Assembly (NCBI GenBank): GCA_963930655.1
Contig: OZ005604.1
Coordinates: 17,556,001 to 17,620,000, forward strand
Direction of reading: 5' to 3'
DNA length: 64,000 nucleotides
DNA from: Myrica gale
Taxonomy: Eukaryota > Streptophyta > Magnoliopsida > Fagales > Myricaceae
In this document: piece by piece, positions 24,366-36,759 of the stretch
How the letters are laid out: every line of letters starts with the position of its first letter
Position numbering within the stretch: position 1 is the first letter of the stretch
Made by a program: the position numbers and the translations under genes
Notes under the pieces: model-generated
What the model saw: the letters and a program-made list of their open reading frames with translations, nothing else
What the model was told of the DNA's origin: nothing
Databases searched by the model: none

Positions 24366-26400
24366 ATGAGCTCAAATTAAACGAAACCCAATGATTTCCT
24401 GAAAAAAAAAAGTAAAGTAATGTATGAATTACAAGGTCATACACATGAAGAACAATCAGGGGGCATCAACTTTTAAACAAGCTCTTTTGCTAAAAAAGAG
24501 TGTCCCATCTTCATGAAGGAGCTAAAAATTAACAGTAATTCCTGATTTCAGCCCAAAAATATGGTATGAACGAAAGCTAATTTTCACTTTCAGTGCTTTA
24601 TCTTGATCAAACATATCGGGGTATTCAGATCAAGATAGAGAAATTTTAAATTAAAAATAAAGAAAGGAGAAGACATCATGATAAAACTTGGTTGTGTTCT
24701 ATGACTGGTCAAATCCTTGACGGGCAAACATTATAACGAACATTTATTTCCAAAAGAAGAAAGTGACGGAAACTAAACACATGATTGTAACCGTAAACAA
24801 ATATTCCACTTAAATTACAAACACAAATATTGACACATGAAGAACAATCAGGGGGCATCAACTTTTAAACAAGCTCTTTTTGCTAAAAAAGAGTGTCCCA
24901 TCTTCATGAAGGAGCTAAAAATTAACAGTAATTCCTGATTTCAGCCCAAAAATATGGTATGAACGAAAGCTAATTTTCACTTTCAGTGCTTTATCTTGAT
25001 CAAACATATCGGGGTATTCAGATCAAGATAGAGAAATTTTAAATTAAAAATAAAGAAAGGAGAAGACATCATGATAAAACTTGGTTGTGTTCTATGACTG
25101 GTCAAATCCTTGACGGGCAAACATTATAACGAACATTTATTTCCAAAAGAAGAAAGTGACGGAAACTAAACACATGATTGTAACCGTAAACAAATATTCC
25201 ACTTAAATTACAAACACAAATCTTGACACTACAATTTGCTTCATCTTCCAGCAAACAAATTAAACGCTGGAATTTGACAAGTTCATAAATCACTACTTTT
25301 TTTTCTTAGCAATAAGTTGATAAATCACGAAAAATACAAAGGTATTTATTTTTGAGAGTTGAACCAAGAGAATAATTTTGAAGAAAAACGAATTGATGTT
25401 TGTATTTTCTTGTAGTTACCTTGATTTTCTCAGCATCCAAACAACAGTGGAATCCTAAGATAAGTACTCAGAAACAAAGAGCCATTGCATTCAACCTTGC
25501 AATTCTGGAGTTTTAGAAATAAGGACAAAAGAACTTATCCTGTGAAGATAGATAAATACGAAAATCATTGCATACAATACAAGTTTTTACAAAAATCATT
25601 ATCCTAGCAACCAAACAGACAGAACAAAAACCCAAGAATTCACACTGTCACCAGACAGTCATCAGAGTTCGAAAGTTTTTATTTGCTTTCCGAAATCTAA
25701 AGAAAACAAAACAAAATACAGAATCCCATCTTCTCCCATTGTCCGTTCCGTCCATTTTATCAATAACCAAACAGCCAATGGATCCAGCCTTTTCGTTTAT
25801 TACTCTTTCAACACCTCTTTCTTGGCAACCATGCAAACAAAAAGCGCAAGATAGTTCACGCGCTTACCCTCCCTGTCTCTACGAACTCCGGGCACAAACA
25901 AAGAACCTCGGAAACCAAAGGAACTAACGCAGCGTTTTGGAGTGCAATGGAAACGAATGAGTGCGAAGGAAGAACAAGAGATCAGAAGCGCAACGGACTC
26001 AAAGAGCTCAGAGAGCCCTCGGAGAGTAGAGCCGAAAGGCACGCTATGGAGTCTAGTGAGAAGTAGTGGTACTGCTTTTGAATAGTAACGAGAAGAAGAA
26101 TGTACTCAGAATGCTCAAGAGTCCTCGAACAACGGGATCAAAACGCAGCGTGTTCTTCGCTTCCGATTAGAGCAGCAAGAGTGTTTATCTCAGAGTAGAA
26201 CTCTGGATTCCGTCGGGAGGAAGAGCATTTCCTCTGCGGTTGTCGTTGTCCGGTGCAGGTGGTATGCGCTTTTGCCTTTGCTTTTTACGAAAAAGGCAGA
26301 GAAAAGAGTGTTTATACTTAAATGCGGAAATGCGGAAGATGGGGAGACGATGACGGTGAGTCGGAACCGAGGTGGCACCGGTGATGCTACTAACTGTCGC
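24366..26400 (-). promoter_or_regulatory. Leader, leader intron and promoter region of the OSCA gene
   Basis: A TTTTTCAG acceptor ends at 24399, so 24366-24398 is the last part of the 5' UTR and an intron lies upstream. The first leader exon is probably somewhere in 25.4-26.3 kb, where base composition turns less AT-rich, but I cannot fix the start site. The intron carries a tandem duplication (separate entry). Confidence 0.45.
24441..25225. repeat. Near-identical 392-bp tandem duplication in the OSCA leader intron
   Basis: Copy 1 is 24441-24832 and copy 2 is 24833-25225. Read side by side they differ only by one T (TCTTTTGC versus TCTTTTTGC) and one base near the end (AATATTGAC versus AATCTTGAC). 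Both begin ACACATGAAGAACAATCAGG. Confidence 0.97.
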
Positions 26401-28246
26401 TTCAGGTTTCGGTTTTGATTGTTTTTAATGAATCGGATAACGGAGTTGGCAGTTTTCGGGTGAAAGTAACGTAAAAACCCATTGGACCACCTGGCGTGTC
26501 TCCCTAACGGCTACTATTTTTAAGAAGTGGCCCGGGAATGTCGCCCTGCTTTGACTTCCCGTAGATTAGAGACCAGTAGCTAGATTTTTGTCAACAAGAG
26601 CTGAACAATTTTTCTTAATTCAATAATTCCGATTTTAATCAAAATAATACTTATCAAACATATGGCCGAAGAAATTAAGAATACCAAAACTAAAATAACT
26701 TAATTCTAAGTTGTAACGTTTTTTCAAATGATACGTATTATGTTTGAAATTATCGAATTCAGATATTATCAATACAATGTTTACCGAATATATTTTAGAT
26801 AGAAACAATGAAAATGGTTCAAAAAGTTAAATCTAAACACATCAAAACATGTGAACTATTGTGATATAATTGGGATCAAAATTCTATTAAATTTCCTACC
26901 TAAATTATATGGTGCAATTTGGAGAAAATAGATACAACATAGACTCTATTATAAAGTTCATATTGTCCAAAACTTTATATGGACAACATTAAATAAAGAC
27001 TATGATCCTCTGCAATTTTCTACTGAAAATTACATTGTGCATTATCCTATTTCGTATAAATGTAAATACAACTTTAATTTTTTTTTCCTAATTTGATAGT
27101 AAGAGACTTTTAATATTTTAATTAATTATATTTAATGCTTTCAATTGAATGAAGAAACTGTCACATAACGTTAACTTTATCATAATTAAATTATTAAATC
27201 CTAAGGTCATGAGCTTCTGTTACCCATCATAATATCAAAATATATTCTTCTAAAGGCATTATTTTAACTGCAAATTAAAGAGGATTTTAATCCCATCTCA
27301 ATGAAAACTTTCATCCAAAATTTTTAAACCAAAGAACACTATTCTCATTCCATAATTAGTGATTTTTTAAAAAAATATCTCTCCTTACTATGTCATAATT
27401 TAGTCAACCAGCAATTCATTTAGCAAAACTCACGACATTGATAAGAAATTCTATAACCACAAGGATTTGTAACTTTTGTTTCTCTCCATAGTCCATTGAA
27501 AATTAAAATCAAAGAAAGAAAGCCTTCGTTTCCAGCCGCGTGATTAGCCAAAAGAAAAAACAAATCAACAGAAACGTCACTTCTTCATCCAAAGCATTAG
27601 GAAGAAAGGCAATTACTTCCAAACGTTCAAGCTCTTTACAAAATCTTTTCCTGGCGCATCCTCTTTGCACCTTCCTTTTTTGTGTAGTTTGGCCTCCACA
27701 ATTTCAAGAAAACATTTGCCCCATGTTGGAGACTCTTCCCTAAGAGTGGAAGTTGGTGACCACTATTTGCCATATCGTGTATTTGCTAAGTGAACCGGAC
27801 ACATCACATGCAGCCAACACCTGCATGTGCCAAGTATGTTACGAGGAGAAAGGTCTCAATTATGTACATGCAGCACATGAAAAGCAGATTGGTATTCATT
27901 TCAGAAACAGGTATATAATAGCGTTACAAAATCGATATTGGAATTTGTTCTTATAGTATTGATCAGCCATTTCTATATTGCTGTATTCCCTTTTTTTTTT
28001 GGTTTCCTTCTCAGAACTACAGTGCCTTATTCAGATGCACATGTGATCTGCAGCGTTTCGACCACTCATAAAAGTTCTTACAAGCTGTTCAATATGCGCT
28101 TCCTTTCAGTGATCTTAGACAGAGCTCCGAGTGTTCATGCATTGATTATCCACAGCGACACTGCTAGTCCTCAGTTCAAGACAACAGATCATACACATAT
28201 CAGCCCAATTTACATGCATGGAAACAGGGGAAGTCACACTAGGCTT
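26401..28246. other. Intergenic AT-rich stretch between the OSCA and UFD1-like genes
   Basis: No gene was recognised. The part next to 28246 is probably the 3' UTR of the UFD1-like gene. The remainder shows only short random frames. Confidence 0.45.
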
Positions 28247-30974
28247 TCAGCTCTTTTGATGCACAGCAATCTGGTGGATGTCCATGTCCTTCAACATGAC
28301 TGCTCGTCCGCATGAATCACAAGGGGCAGTTCTCGACCCACAAATACTCTCATGCTCAGTTAACCCTCGTAATCTGTCCCGGGCATCCACAGGAGAATTT
28401 CCGGCTTGAACCATGTCTCCGCAAAAACGACATGCAATTAGGCGTAGAGGACAGACTGAAGCTTGGTGTTGTACCTGCCAAAAACATTGAGGAAGATTAT
28501 TGTAACTTTGCGAAGTGTCATTTTCACTAAAACAAGATGCAAGTAAATTGTCAAGGAAACGAGATCCATATGAAGGATTCAGAAATCCATTACATGGGAC
28601 GGGATTGCTTACCATCTGTTCTTTCTCAAGGACTACTCCACATGCGCAGTGAAGAGGCTCATGAAACACTTTCATATGCTTCTCCATCTCTCCATGCTGA
28701 AAAGCTTGCCCACATTTGTCGCAGTGCACATGGTTCTTGACCTCCTCAACCCTAAGAACAATTCCACAACCAGTATGCTGACAAACAATATTGTGTCTGC
28801 TACAATAGGCTTCGTGCAGTGCAATAGTCCGACTGGGTATATAATGCTTGCAATTCCGACACTCTACAGTATCAATCTCCATAGCTGATGAGGAAGATGC
28901 AGCTTGCTGACCCAACTTCCGCTTGAAGTCATCCTCAATACTCACAGAAATTTGGTACTTGCTTCTTCCTTTGAATCCATATACACCGATGCTGTAAGTA
29001 GCAGCCCCCAAGTTCTTATCTCTAGAGCTGAGGATCAGAGCCTTGGAACCAATATCATGGGAAGACCATTCATGTTGATGCCGAGTTGGGAAAATGAGAG
29101 GATGCCTGGATATGTAAAGATCAGTATCTCCACCATCAGTCTCTGCATCCACCTTTATCTCAACTCTAGCATCTCCCGAAGCAATCCTCCCCCATGTATC
29201 ATTGTCAATTGAGAACTTGTAGTACATATAATTGCCTTCTTCAACCAATCCCGCTTCCAACTTTCCAACCACAAGTGGACTAAGGGCATGCTGGTCTGTC
29301 CTCTCAGAAGCTGAATCAGGACCAACTATATCCACTTCAATATCTGTTTCTAGAACAGACACACTTGATGAAGGTTTTAACTCAAGGACCTGTAGCTTAT
29401 ATGCTAGCTCCCCATAATTAACTGTCAATATGTCACTTTGAGAAAGGGTTGCATGCTGGCGAAGGCTTGTTTCAAGGATAGCCTTGCAATTTGGCAAATC
29501 TAAAAAGCCTATCCCCTCAGGTTGAAGTTTTGCATAGGTTCCTTTTGGTAGCCAGACATAACGGACCTCAATCAGCAGAGTTTTTATAGTTCCCCCAGGA
29601 AATAAATTATGCCATACATGAGGAGGGAGTGCAACAGAACCTTCATCTGCAGTGAACTCCAAAACGCCTGAGTGGGTGGTCCGCCTATTATCCATATCCG
29701 TGATCGCCATGTCTGAAGAACCCTCCTGATGAACTACAGACAATTGGAAGTACATGGGCCCCTTATCTAAAGCACCTTGATCAGACAATTCAGTGAAGCA
29801 GGATGGAGGCAGTTTGATCTTATCTCCAATTCCTTGATACGATAGGGCTTCCAATAAACGATAAAACATGATTCCTCTCCCAGTGAGTACACTTTCTTCC
29901 ATTTGTTGATCAGCCTGAAAAACATAAACTAAAATGTCATGCCCAGCTCTGTATATTATATGTAACAGACGCATTGTACGCATATCTCGAAGGACAAGAC
30001 CAATTTCCAAATTGAAAAGGCCTTTAAGAAACTATCTGATAATTATCATGAAGAAAATTGAATCTGTTTTGATAGTAACAGGACCAAAAAATATAAAAGA
30101 GAAGCATATACAAATGAAGGGATCGTTGTCTCAACAACATAAGAAGATCAGACAAGCTTGTTTTGACGATAAACATACCACCCACACCAGATACATCCAA
30201 AAACTAAAAATCAGGCTAAGCACTTATAACATAAAGATAGAAACATTAGAAGAAAATATTCAGTTTCAGTGTTACAGTAATTTTGACCGCTACACAGCAT
30301 ATTCTAGTAACATATATACAGGAATATACGACAATTAATTCATTCCTAATATCTTGGATCTCCCAATCCTTCCTTTGTTTCAACAATAAGACTAATAGGG
30401 AAAACTTCTCCTTAAAAAAGAAAAAAAGGCAAACTTTCAATGTAAAGCAAAACGGTCCTAATCCAAAATTAATTATTAACTAAATAGACATCGGAAGTCT
30501 TCCTACCTAAAGGCCAATAGAACAATATCATCAACATCAATGATTATCCAAATTCAAGTACATAAAAAAAGACGCAATTTTTCTCTAGGACCTTGCTTTC
30601 CCAAAAACAGACGGAACATAGCTCTTAACAAAACGCAGAAGGGAGGAACTTTCAGATTCATGTAATCAAGCAAATAACAAGAAAAATTAGCAAAAAATCG
30701 ATAGCAGAATCCAACGAACGGCAAACAAAAAAGAAAATAACAAAACGGGGTCTGGAATCATTAGATTAGATGGTAGGTGAGGAAGAGAAACCTTGAGTTG
30801 GGCCTCGGCTGCATCTAGGCGCCTGGATCTCTGAGCAGCTTCAATGGCTTCCCTTTGCTTCTTCGCTTCCGCATTAGCCTTTCTTTCTCTTTCCAATTTT
30901 ACCCTCGCCTTCTCCTTTCTCACCTTCTGTTCCTTCTCCAGCTTCTCCCTCGCTCTCCTCAGCTCAAAATCCAT
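28247..30974 (-). CDS. UFD1-domain and zinc-finger protein, PRLI-interacting factor K-like
   Basis: Three exons on the minus strand, 30974-30792, 29914-28613 and 28474-28247, join in phase 0 to 570 codons plus a stop. Residues 1-61 are a charged coiled coil starting MDFELRRAREKLEKEQK. About 80-260 form a UFD1-like substrate-binding domain, with KIKLPPSCF, GPMYFQLSV, GVLEFTADEGSVALPPHVWH and LPNCKAILETSLRQHATLSQ. About 315-390 are a beta-rich domain ending TYSIGVYGFKGRSKYQ. From 412 onward there is a run of TRAF/XAF1-type zinc fingers (CRNCKHYI, H..YC..HNIVCQH.GC, CDKCGQAF, CACGVVL, CRFCGD, CDSCGRAV). The layout and length match Arabidopsis At4g15420, a member of the UFD1 family thought to act with CDC48 in ubiquitin-dependent degradation. 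The role is inferred. Frame and domains are intact. Confidence 0.93.
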
Positions 30975-31140
30975 TGCTCTTTCTGTCTCAGAGTCCTTCT
31001 CTCTCTCCTTATTTTGAAGTGGCCTGGCCTGGCGAGGGTGGTCGTGGTTGTGTTGGTTTCGGCTTTGGTTGTTTTGTTTGTGGAGTAATACGATTTCGTG
31101 TTGGTCAAGGATAGAAGGGAACCGATTCGTGCATTGTGGG
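30975..31140 (-). promoter_or_regulatory. 5' UTR and promoter region of the UFD1-like gene
   Basis: The bases just upstream of the ATG at 30974 are pyrimidine-rich in gene sense, as in plant leaders. The transcription start cannot be fixed by eye. A Tip100-like transposon begins about 690 bases upstream of the ATG. Confidence 0.4.
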
Positions 31141-31753
31141 CGTTGTTGGGTCAGTTTCTGGAAGGATCTGGGCCTTTCTTACAAGAACGGGTCTATGAAG
31201 GAGTACATATAAGCCCTTTGGTTGGGTTCTACCCGAGGCCCAAATAGAAGCCCTTTGCTTCTCAAATCGGTTCTAGATCCACAAGACACATGTATTTGAA
31301 ATAAAATGAAATAAAATTTGGTAAATTTTTTATTCTTAATTCTCGTATCAGTTTTTGTAAAACTATTTTAGGTGCTATTGGGCATGCCAAAGCTTTGCCA
31401 TGCCGTTTTTTATTTATTAAAAACTAGCTTATATTTATTTGTCACCTTCAATTTTTTTTTTTAAAAAAAAAAATCTGTTTTGGCCTTTGCATTGAATCCA
31501 AATTATTTCTTACTCACGTAAGGAGACAAAGCCTGTTAAGATGATCAGACGTTTTCTTTTACACTTTGGGTGAATTGTATGATTAAGCTCAAAATAATTT
31601 TAAAAAAAAGGGGAAAACTCTTGTCACCAGGTCCAGATGGTGCAAAAGAGATTTCTACTGCCTGAGCATAGGCGGATGCAGGGGCGGCCCTGGGCAGCCG
31701 CCACCCATTAGACCGGTCAAAAAAAAATTACATGTAAATTTTTTTTTATATAA

Positions 31754-31800
31754 GTTGGTCTGGGCCTATGGGAGCCCGATCCCCATAGGCCCAGACCAAC
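31754..31800. repeat. Near-perfect hairpin in the hAT subterminal region
   Basis: The arms GTTGGTCTGGGCCTATGGG and CCCCATAGGCCCAGACCAAC pair over 19 bases around an 8-base loop. A second, looser inverted pair of GGGCCTTTGGGAGCC type follows at 31822-31872. Confidence 0.9.
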
Positions 31801-32002
31801 CCTGGTGTTAGCCTTTTAGCGCTTGGGCCTTTGGGAGCCCGACACCCATTGGCCCAGGCTCCCAAAGGCCTAGACCATCCAAACTTTTCCCTTCAGGGCC
31901 TGGGCCCGTTAGGCCCAGACTCTTTATTTTTTAACCTGCAGAGGGTGAAACAACGTCGTTTCACCCTTTGCCTTAAAAAAAATTAAAACGTGTTTACTCT
32001 CG

Positions 32003-32006
<4 letters not shown>

Positions 32007-32033
<27 letters not shown>
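32007..32033. repeat. (CT)n microsatellite
   Basis: About 13 CT dinucleotides, located inside the Tip100-like element. Confidence 0.9.
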
Positions 32034-32991
32034 GCCCACCGCCGCACCGTAACACCGTGTCGACTGCGCCGACACTGTTTTCCACCTCCCACCCCCACTG
32101 CGCCTCACCGCACGACATCCTGCCCTGCACCAGCATCCAGCGCTGCAGCGCACCCGGCACCACACCAGCTGCTACAGCTGGCTAGCCAGCCGTGATCCAC
32201 TGAGCCGCCGCATCCGGTCCAGTCTCTGAGTCTCCACTCCACTCTCCAGACGATGTCCGGTCCCTCAGGCTCATGGCCCTCATCTGTGAGAATTCCGCAT
32301 TTTCCCTCGCTATAGCAGTATAGCCTTTGCATTATTAAACCGTTTAATTTCTTTAGTTAATAGTTAGTTAGGAATTATAATGATTGAAGCATACAACATA
32401 GTTAATTTATTGAACAATTAGATTTAGGACAATTTATAATTAATAGATTTAGGGCAGAATGCATATCAGATTTAGGGCAATTTATTGAACAAAGGGGCAT
32501 AAGGCTTGTGGATTGACAAAATACAGAAGAATAATTTTGTAATGACATTGATATAGACTGCAAGGATAACTGACAGCCTTGCTCTGAGAAGATGCGTGTG
32601 GATAAAATTCAAATGCAGTGAGATGTAATTCTCAAACTTTTTTGTGATGCAGAAGAAGTCTCACTGGACTTGCTAAACCAGTTCTAGTAAAATTCTCGCA
32701 CCTTTTTGCTTCTCATTGACAATATAGTGCTGGACAAATGCCATGTGGATGGATGGGTCTGAACTCACCCCAAATACATTTTTGTTTCTTCACAAAATAG
32801 CAAATATCTGACTGATGAATGATCATTGCCTCTTTGTGGATTCTTGAAATAGATTAATTTTAGTTGACACTACTGGAGCAATAGAACACAACTTACAACC
32901 TTATTCTGCTTATTATCACGTGATAAAATAGAATACAGGATACCGTAGTATATTTTATCTAAAGATTTTAACCTGTATACATGCTGAACAG

Positions 32992-33594
32992 GCTGAAGGG
33001 CTACTAGTTGAGCAGAACAGGTCAACCTATTACGAATTCATTGAGGATTTCTGTGGATGTATCTATAGTCATCTTTATGTTATGCAGAAGCAGAGGTACA
33101 TGCGACTAACCAACCTATAGATATGCAATATGCTCAATCAAATGGCATTCTTGCCTCATGTCTTTATGCAAATCTTTGTATTTCTGATGAGATTTTTTTA
33201 CTGATTTACTGGAAGAGAAATGTATCCAATCTTATTGAAAGGGGTAAACAAGTAGAAAAAAGAAACTGAAATGAGAGCTATGGAGCTAGATATCATGAAT
33301 GTGTTTATTTCATTTACATATTTTTTTCTTCTAAGCATTTACATATAAATTTAGATTAAATGAGACAAAAAAAAACTCTAGTTGTAGTGAATCTAATGTT
33401 GTTTACTATGAGATTAACACATTTTTTCCCGTACCTTTTGTTTTTCCATTAACGTAGGGATTGCCCTGAGGAGTGCAAGGAAGCTGTAGCTTCTTTGATG
33501 TATGCAACAACCAGATTTGCCAGAATTACGTGACTTCAGAACTACATTTACTGAGAAATATGAAAATTTTGTTGAGTCTTGTACGAATACAGAG
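32992..33594 (+). pseudogene. Captured two-exon fragment of an IST1-like (ISTL) gene
   Basis: Exon A (32992-33095) follows an AACAG acceptor and reads AEGLLVEQNRSTYYEFIEDF then CGCIYSHLYVMQKQR, ending at AG/GTACAT. Exon B (33458-33594) follows a CGTAG acceptor and reads DCPEECKEAVASLMYATTRF. After a small deletion comes LPELRDLRTTFTEKYENFVE (seen only by shifting frame), ending GAG/GTAAAG. The order E-x-F-C...QR-DCPEECKEA-SL-ATRFAD-LPELRDLR-FTEKYG is that of the IST1/Vps4-regulator domain, whose proteins act in ESCRT-III dependent endosomal sorting. An in-frame TGA after RFARIT marks the deletion, so no functional product is expected. It lies wholly inside the hAT element. Confidence 0.75.
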
Positions 33595-34099
33595 GTAAAG
33601 TTTTAGTTTTAAATTTTCTAATTTTAACAAAATTGTTTGCTTTACGAAAAAAAAATCTTATCATTTTGTATGTAAAATTCGACCCCATAAAAATTGATTA
33701 TGGATCCGCTACTGTGCTTGAGAGACGAGGACCTTTAGGCTATTAATCACGCTCTAATTCCACGGCCTTGTTTCGTCCATCGGGCTTGAGTTCCTGTCTA
33801 CTATCAAGGACACAGAAGTACGAAACTATAAAACAGATTTTGTTCAAGTAGTGTCGTGAACAGAGAGCAAGGTGTCTAGCTATTACAGCCTGTTTTGTTC
33901 CTGTGTTTTCAGTGTGGGATGCTATCGGGCTTAATTGATTACATTTGTCAGATTCTGAATCCATACGGGGATAAAGACCATAACTTTTTGGTTACGTAAA
34001 ATCCTAAAAATTTAAAAAATTGTAAAGAATATTGTGAAAATTGAAGATATTATAATTTTATTAAATTTAATTTCTTAAAAGTAGTATAAAATATGGTGG

Positions 34100-34330
34100 T
34101 GGATGGAGGGAACAGCTCAGGAGACAGAGAGAGGTGCCAGAGGCACAGAGGGAGAGAGGAACGTGAGGAGGAGAGAGATACGGGAGAAGAAAAATTGTGG
34201 AGGAAGAGGACTGTGAGTCTGTGACTCGTGAGAGAAAGATGCTGGGGAGAGAGAAGAACGTGCGGAGGAGAGAGAAAAATGTGATGAGGAGAAAACGTGA
34301 GTAAAGGGAGAAAGGGAGAAAAAATACTTA
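34100..34330. repeat. Purine-rich block
   Basis: About 230 bases consist mainly of GAGGAGA/GGAGAGAG/AGAAAAA units on the plus strand. Confidence 0.8.
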
Positions 34331-34344
34331 ATCTAAGTCCATTA

Positions 34345-34900
34345 ATAGGTTTCGAAATTTATCATGATTGATTACAAAATGTCTTTATTTAGCAAAAAAA
34401 AATTACAAAATGTCTAAATTGATATAGGTTTCCAAATTTATTATATTTCATTACAAAATGTTTAAATTGATTTAGGCCACAATTGTCTAAAAATGTTAGG
34501 ATGAGAAAACGCGAGAAGGAGAAAGAGGAGAAAAATTGTCTAAATGTCGAAATTTCCAAATTTATTATGATTCATTACAAAATGTATAAATTGATTTAGG
34601 TCACAATTGTCTAATCGAAAAATGTGTGGGGGAGAGAGAGAGAGAGGAGGAAAATGTATAAATGTATAAATTTATTATGATTCATTACAAAATAAAATGA
34701 CTTTAATGAGTTACCAAATATATTATGATAGATTAAAATCTTATTAAATTGGGCAAATAAAATTATCATTAATGGTTTCAAATACATCAATTACAAATAA
34801 AAAGTGTATTAATAAATTTTCAAATATATTATGATCAATTATAAAATAAAGTATTTATTAATTAATTAGTTGACTATATATTAAGAGAAACCATCAATAT
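34345..34900. repeat. Degenerate tandem repeats
   Basis: The word TTTATTATGATTCATTACAA and variants, followed by AATGTCTAAATTGATTTAGG, recur at about 34356, 34405, 34438, 34558, 34674 and 34825, separated by GAGAAAGAGGAG spacers. The spacing is irregular. Confidence 0.65.
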
Positions 34901-36000
34901 TAATTAATAGAGGTTTTAAAATTATCCTAGAGATAGTCAATCCAAATTTGATTTTGTTTCCGTTTGAAATCTTTAAATGCAAATTTTGTTTCTATTTGAA
35001 TTTGAATTTTCTCAACTCTATCTTTAAATGTAAATTAATAATTGTTAGGTAATAGAGAGAGTTTTCAGGCGAGATTTTATTTCACTTTGAATTTTAAATT
35101 TAGAAATTGTTAATTTGTTAAAAAATTTAGTATTTGGGTGATATATGATAAGTACAAAATTTTTAGAATAAGGTGCAATCATAGAAAATCATTATCAGCT
35201 TATTGCTTAAAAGTGAAATTAGAAAGATAAAATATTATAATTAATTTCAGGTGCGAATAGGGAGAAGGATAAAATAATTCGTTCACGTCTTGTCTTATCT
35301 GACTTATAAATATGTTTGTGTGGGAGTTTTGAAATTTGTATTCACTTGAGATAAATTAATGATCATTTGAAAATATTTGAATTTCAATTAACCCGATTAT
35401 TTGGGACATCTCATTTGCCATCTTTTACAAATTCCTTATGCCTATATGAACTCTTATGGGCCTTTAGGCATCTGATGGTTTATTGAAGGCTTCAATTTTG
35501 GCAGCATCAAGTTACTAAATCTTATATTTATAAATGTAAGAAAATCATGGTAAACAAGAAAAATAAAACAAAAAATTAAGTAAAAACCCCAAAAAGTAAT
35601 TGAAAAAAAAAACAAAGACATACAGAAACAACCCTCCCTCTAATACTTATTTTATATCTTTGAAATAAGATTCGACGTTCAAAATCGACAATAGTATCTT
35701 ATTTGCTAATGCGTGCATTTAGATAGTTCGAGGATTCCATTAGACGAATTTAATAGTTCGTGCGGATCTCCAATATTAATAGTTCGACGGAACTTCAGTT
35801 TTAGGTTTCTTTTCTGGCACACTTCGTAGAGCTTCGTCACGGGATGTCTACCAATAGTTGCGGGGTTGATTATGGGCTCCAACAAACCCTTGCTGTTCCA
35901 AATATATGCAAGAGATAAGATCATTCGATTAATGGGGATGCTGGGCGTCAAAGGTATATTAATTATATAGTACGTACCTCCCACACAGTGTCTATTGAGG

Positions 36001-36759
36001 ATTTTTTATAAGTAATGGTAGAGTTCATTTCATAATGGATCGAACTACAAGAGCTGAATACAGGACCAACTAGGGCCGGAAACGTTTAAATGGGGCACAA
36101 AGGCCCACTACATCACTTTCAAGGGCCCAAATGGCCATACACCTTAAGGCCTTAAATGCCACAATCTAATGGACCATAAGGGTCCCAACACAACTGGCCA
36201 CATGGGGGCCTCACCTAATCGGGTCAAAAGACCCACCAACCCAACCCGGGTCCACAGACCCGAGGCGCAACACAACCGCAGATACTGTCGCCGGAGGAGG
36301 TCGTGATCCTTGATCCTGCTTCCCCGGAGAAGTGTCTGCACCAACACTTGCAGCAAAGGGGTACCCGGAGGAGAACCCCGACCAAAAAGGGAGCAAGAGA
36401 GGGTGGCAACCCAAAGAACACAGATCTGGGAGGCAGTGTTGAGAGGACAAGGGCGAACATAATAGATTTGGACCCGCAGCTCACCGAAGAATGCCCTGCC
36501 GAGGTGGTCACCGCTCTCTCTTCACCAAAACAAAAATCCAAAGCAAAAAACGAACAAACCACCTTTATTATGAGGAGGAAAAACAAGGAAAACAACTCCA
36601 AACTGGCGGGTGGCCAACCAAGAGGTGGGCGGACAGGAGGAGGAGGAGCTCCTCCTGCGGCCCAGAAAATAGAAACATGCTGGAAGGGAGGGTTCAAAAG
36701 AAAAGGATGGGGGAGTCTAGAGAGAAGGGCCCTCTCTCTCTAGATGCGCATTCATTTCT
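36001..36759 (-). mobile_element. LINE insertion with 13-bp target duplication, possibly 5'-inverted
   Basis: A T-run at the left followed by ATAAGTAATGG is the reverse of a LINE tail (..ACTTATAAAAAA). The sequence TGTCTATTGAGGA flanks the insertion (35988-36000 and 36760-36772). The right two thirds contain a long frame on the opposite strand, 36303-36743, a basic linker-like protein with KKGAREGG, RRKNKENNSKLAGG and WKGGFKRKGWGS. It could be a LINE ORF1 part lying inverted, as after twin priming. A same-sense frame continues past the duplication to 36892, which argues for caution. Confidence 0.55.

Larger units (their letters stand above)
31667..33714 (+). mobile_element. hAT-Tip100-like element carrying a captured IST1-like gene fragment
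   Basis: The left end CATAGGCGGATGCA and the right end, reversed, CAGTAGCGGATCCA form imperfect terminal inverted repeats of the Tip100 type. They are flanked by TGCCTGAG (31659-31666) and TGCTTGAG (33715-33722), an 8-bp duplication with one change. Subterminal DNA at 31690-31920 is built from GGGCC(T/C)..GGGAGCCCGA inverted words. No transposase was seen inside. The interior holds a CT microsatellite and two exons of an IST1-like gene. The total length of 2048 bp suits a non-autonomous element. Confidence 0.75.
33723..35986. other. AT-rich stretch with degenerate repeats, no gene
   Basis: No coding sequence was recognised. It contains a purine-rich block and degenerate tandem repeats described separately. 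Confidence 0.5.

Noticed and set aside
32105..32332. Several open frames in the 32-kb region
   Set aside because: They lie in GC-rich non-coding DNA of the Tip100-like element and resemble no protein.
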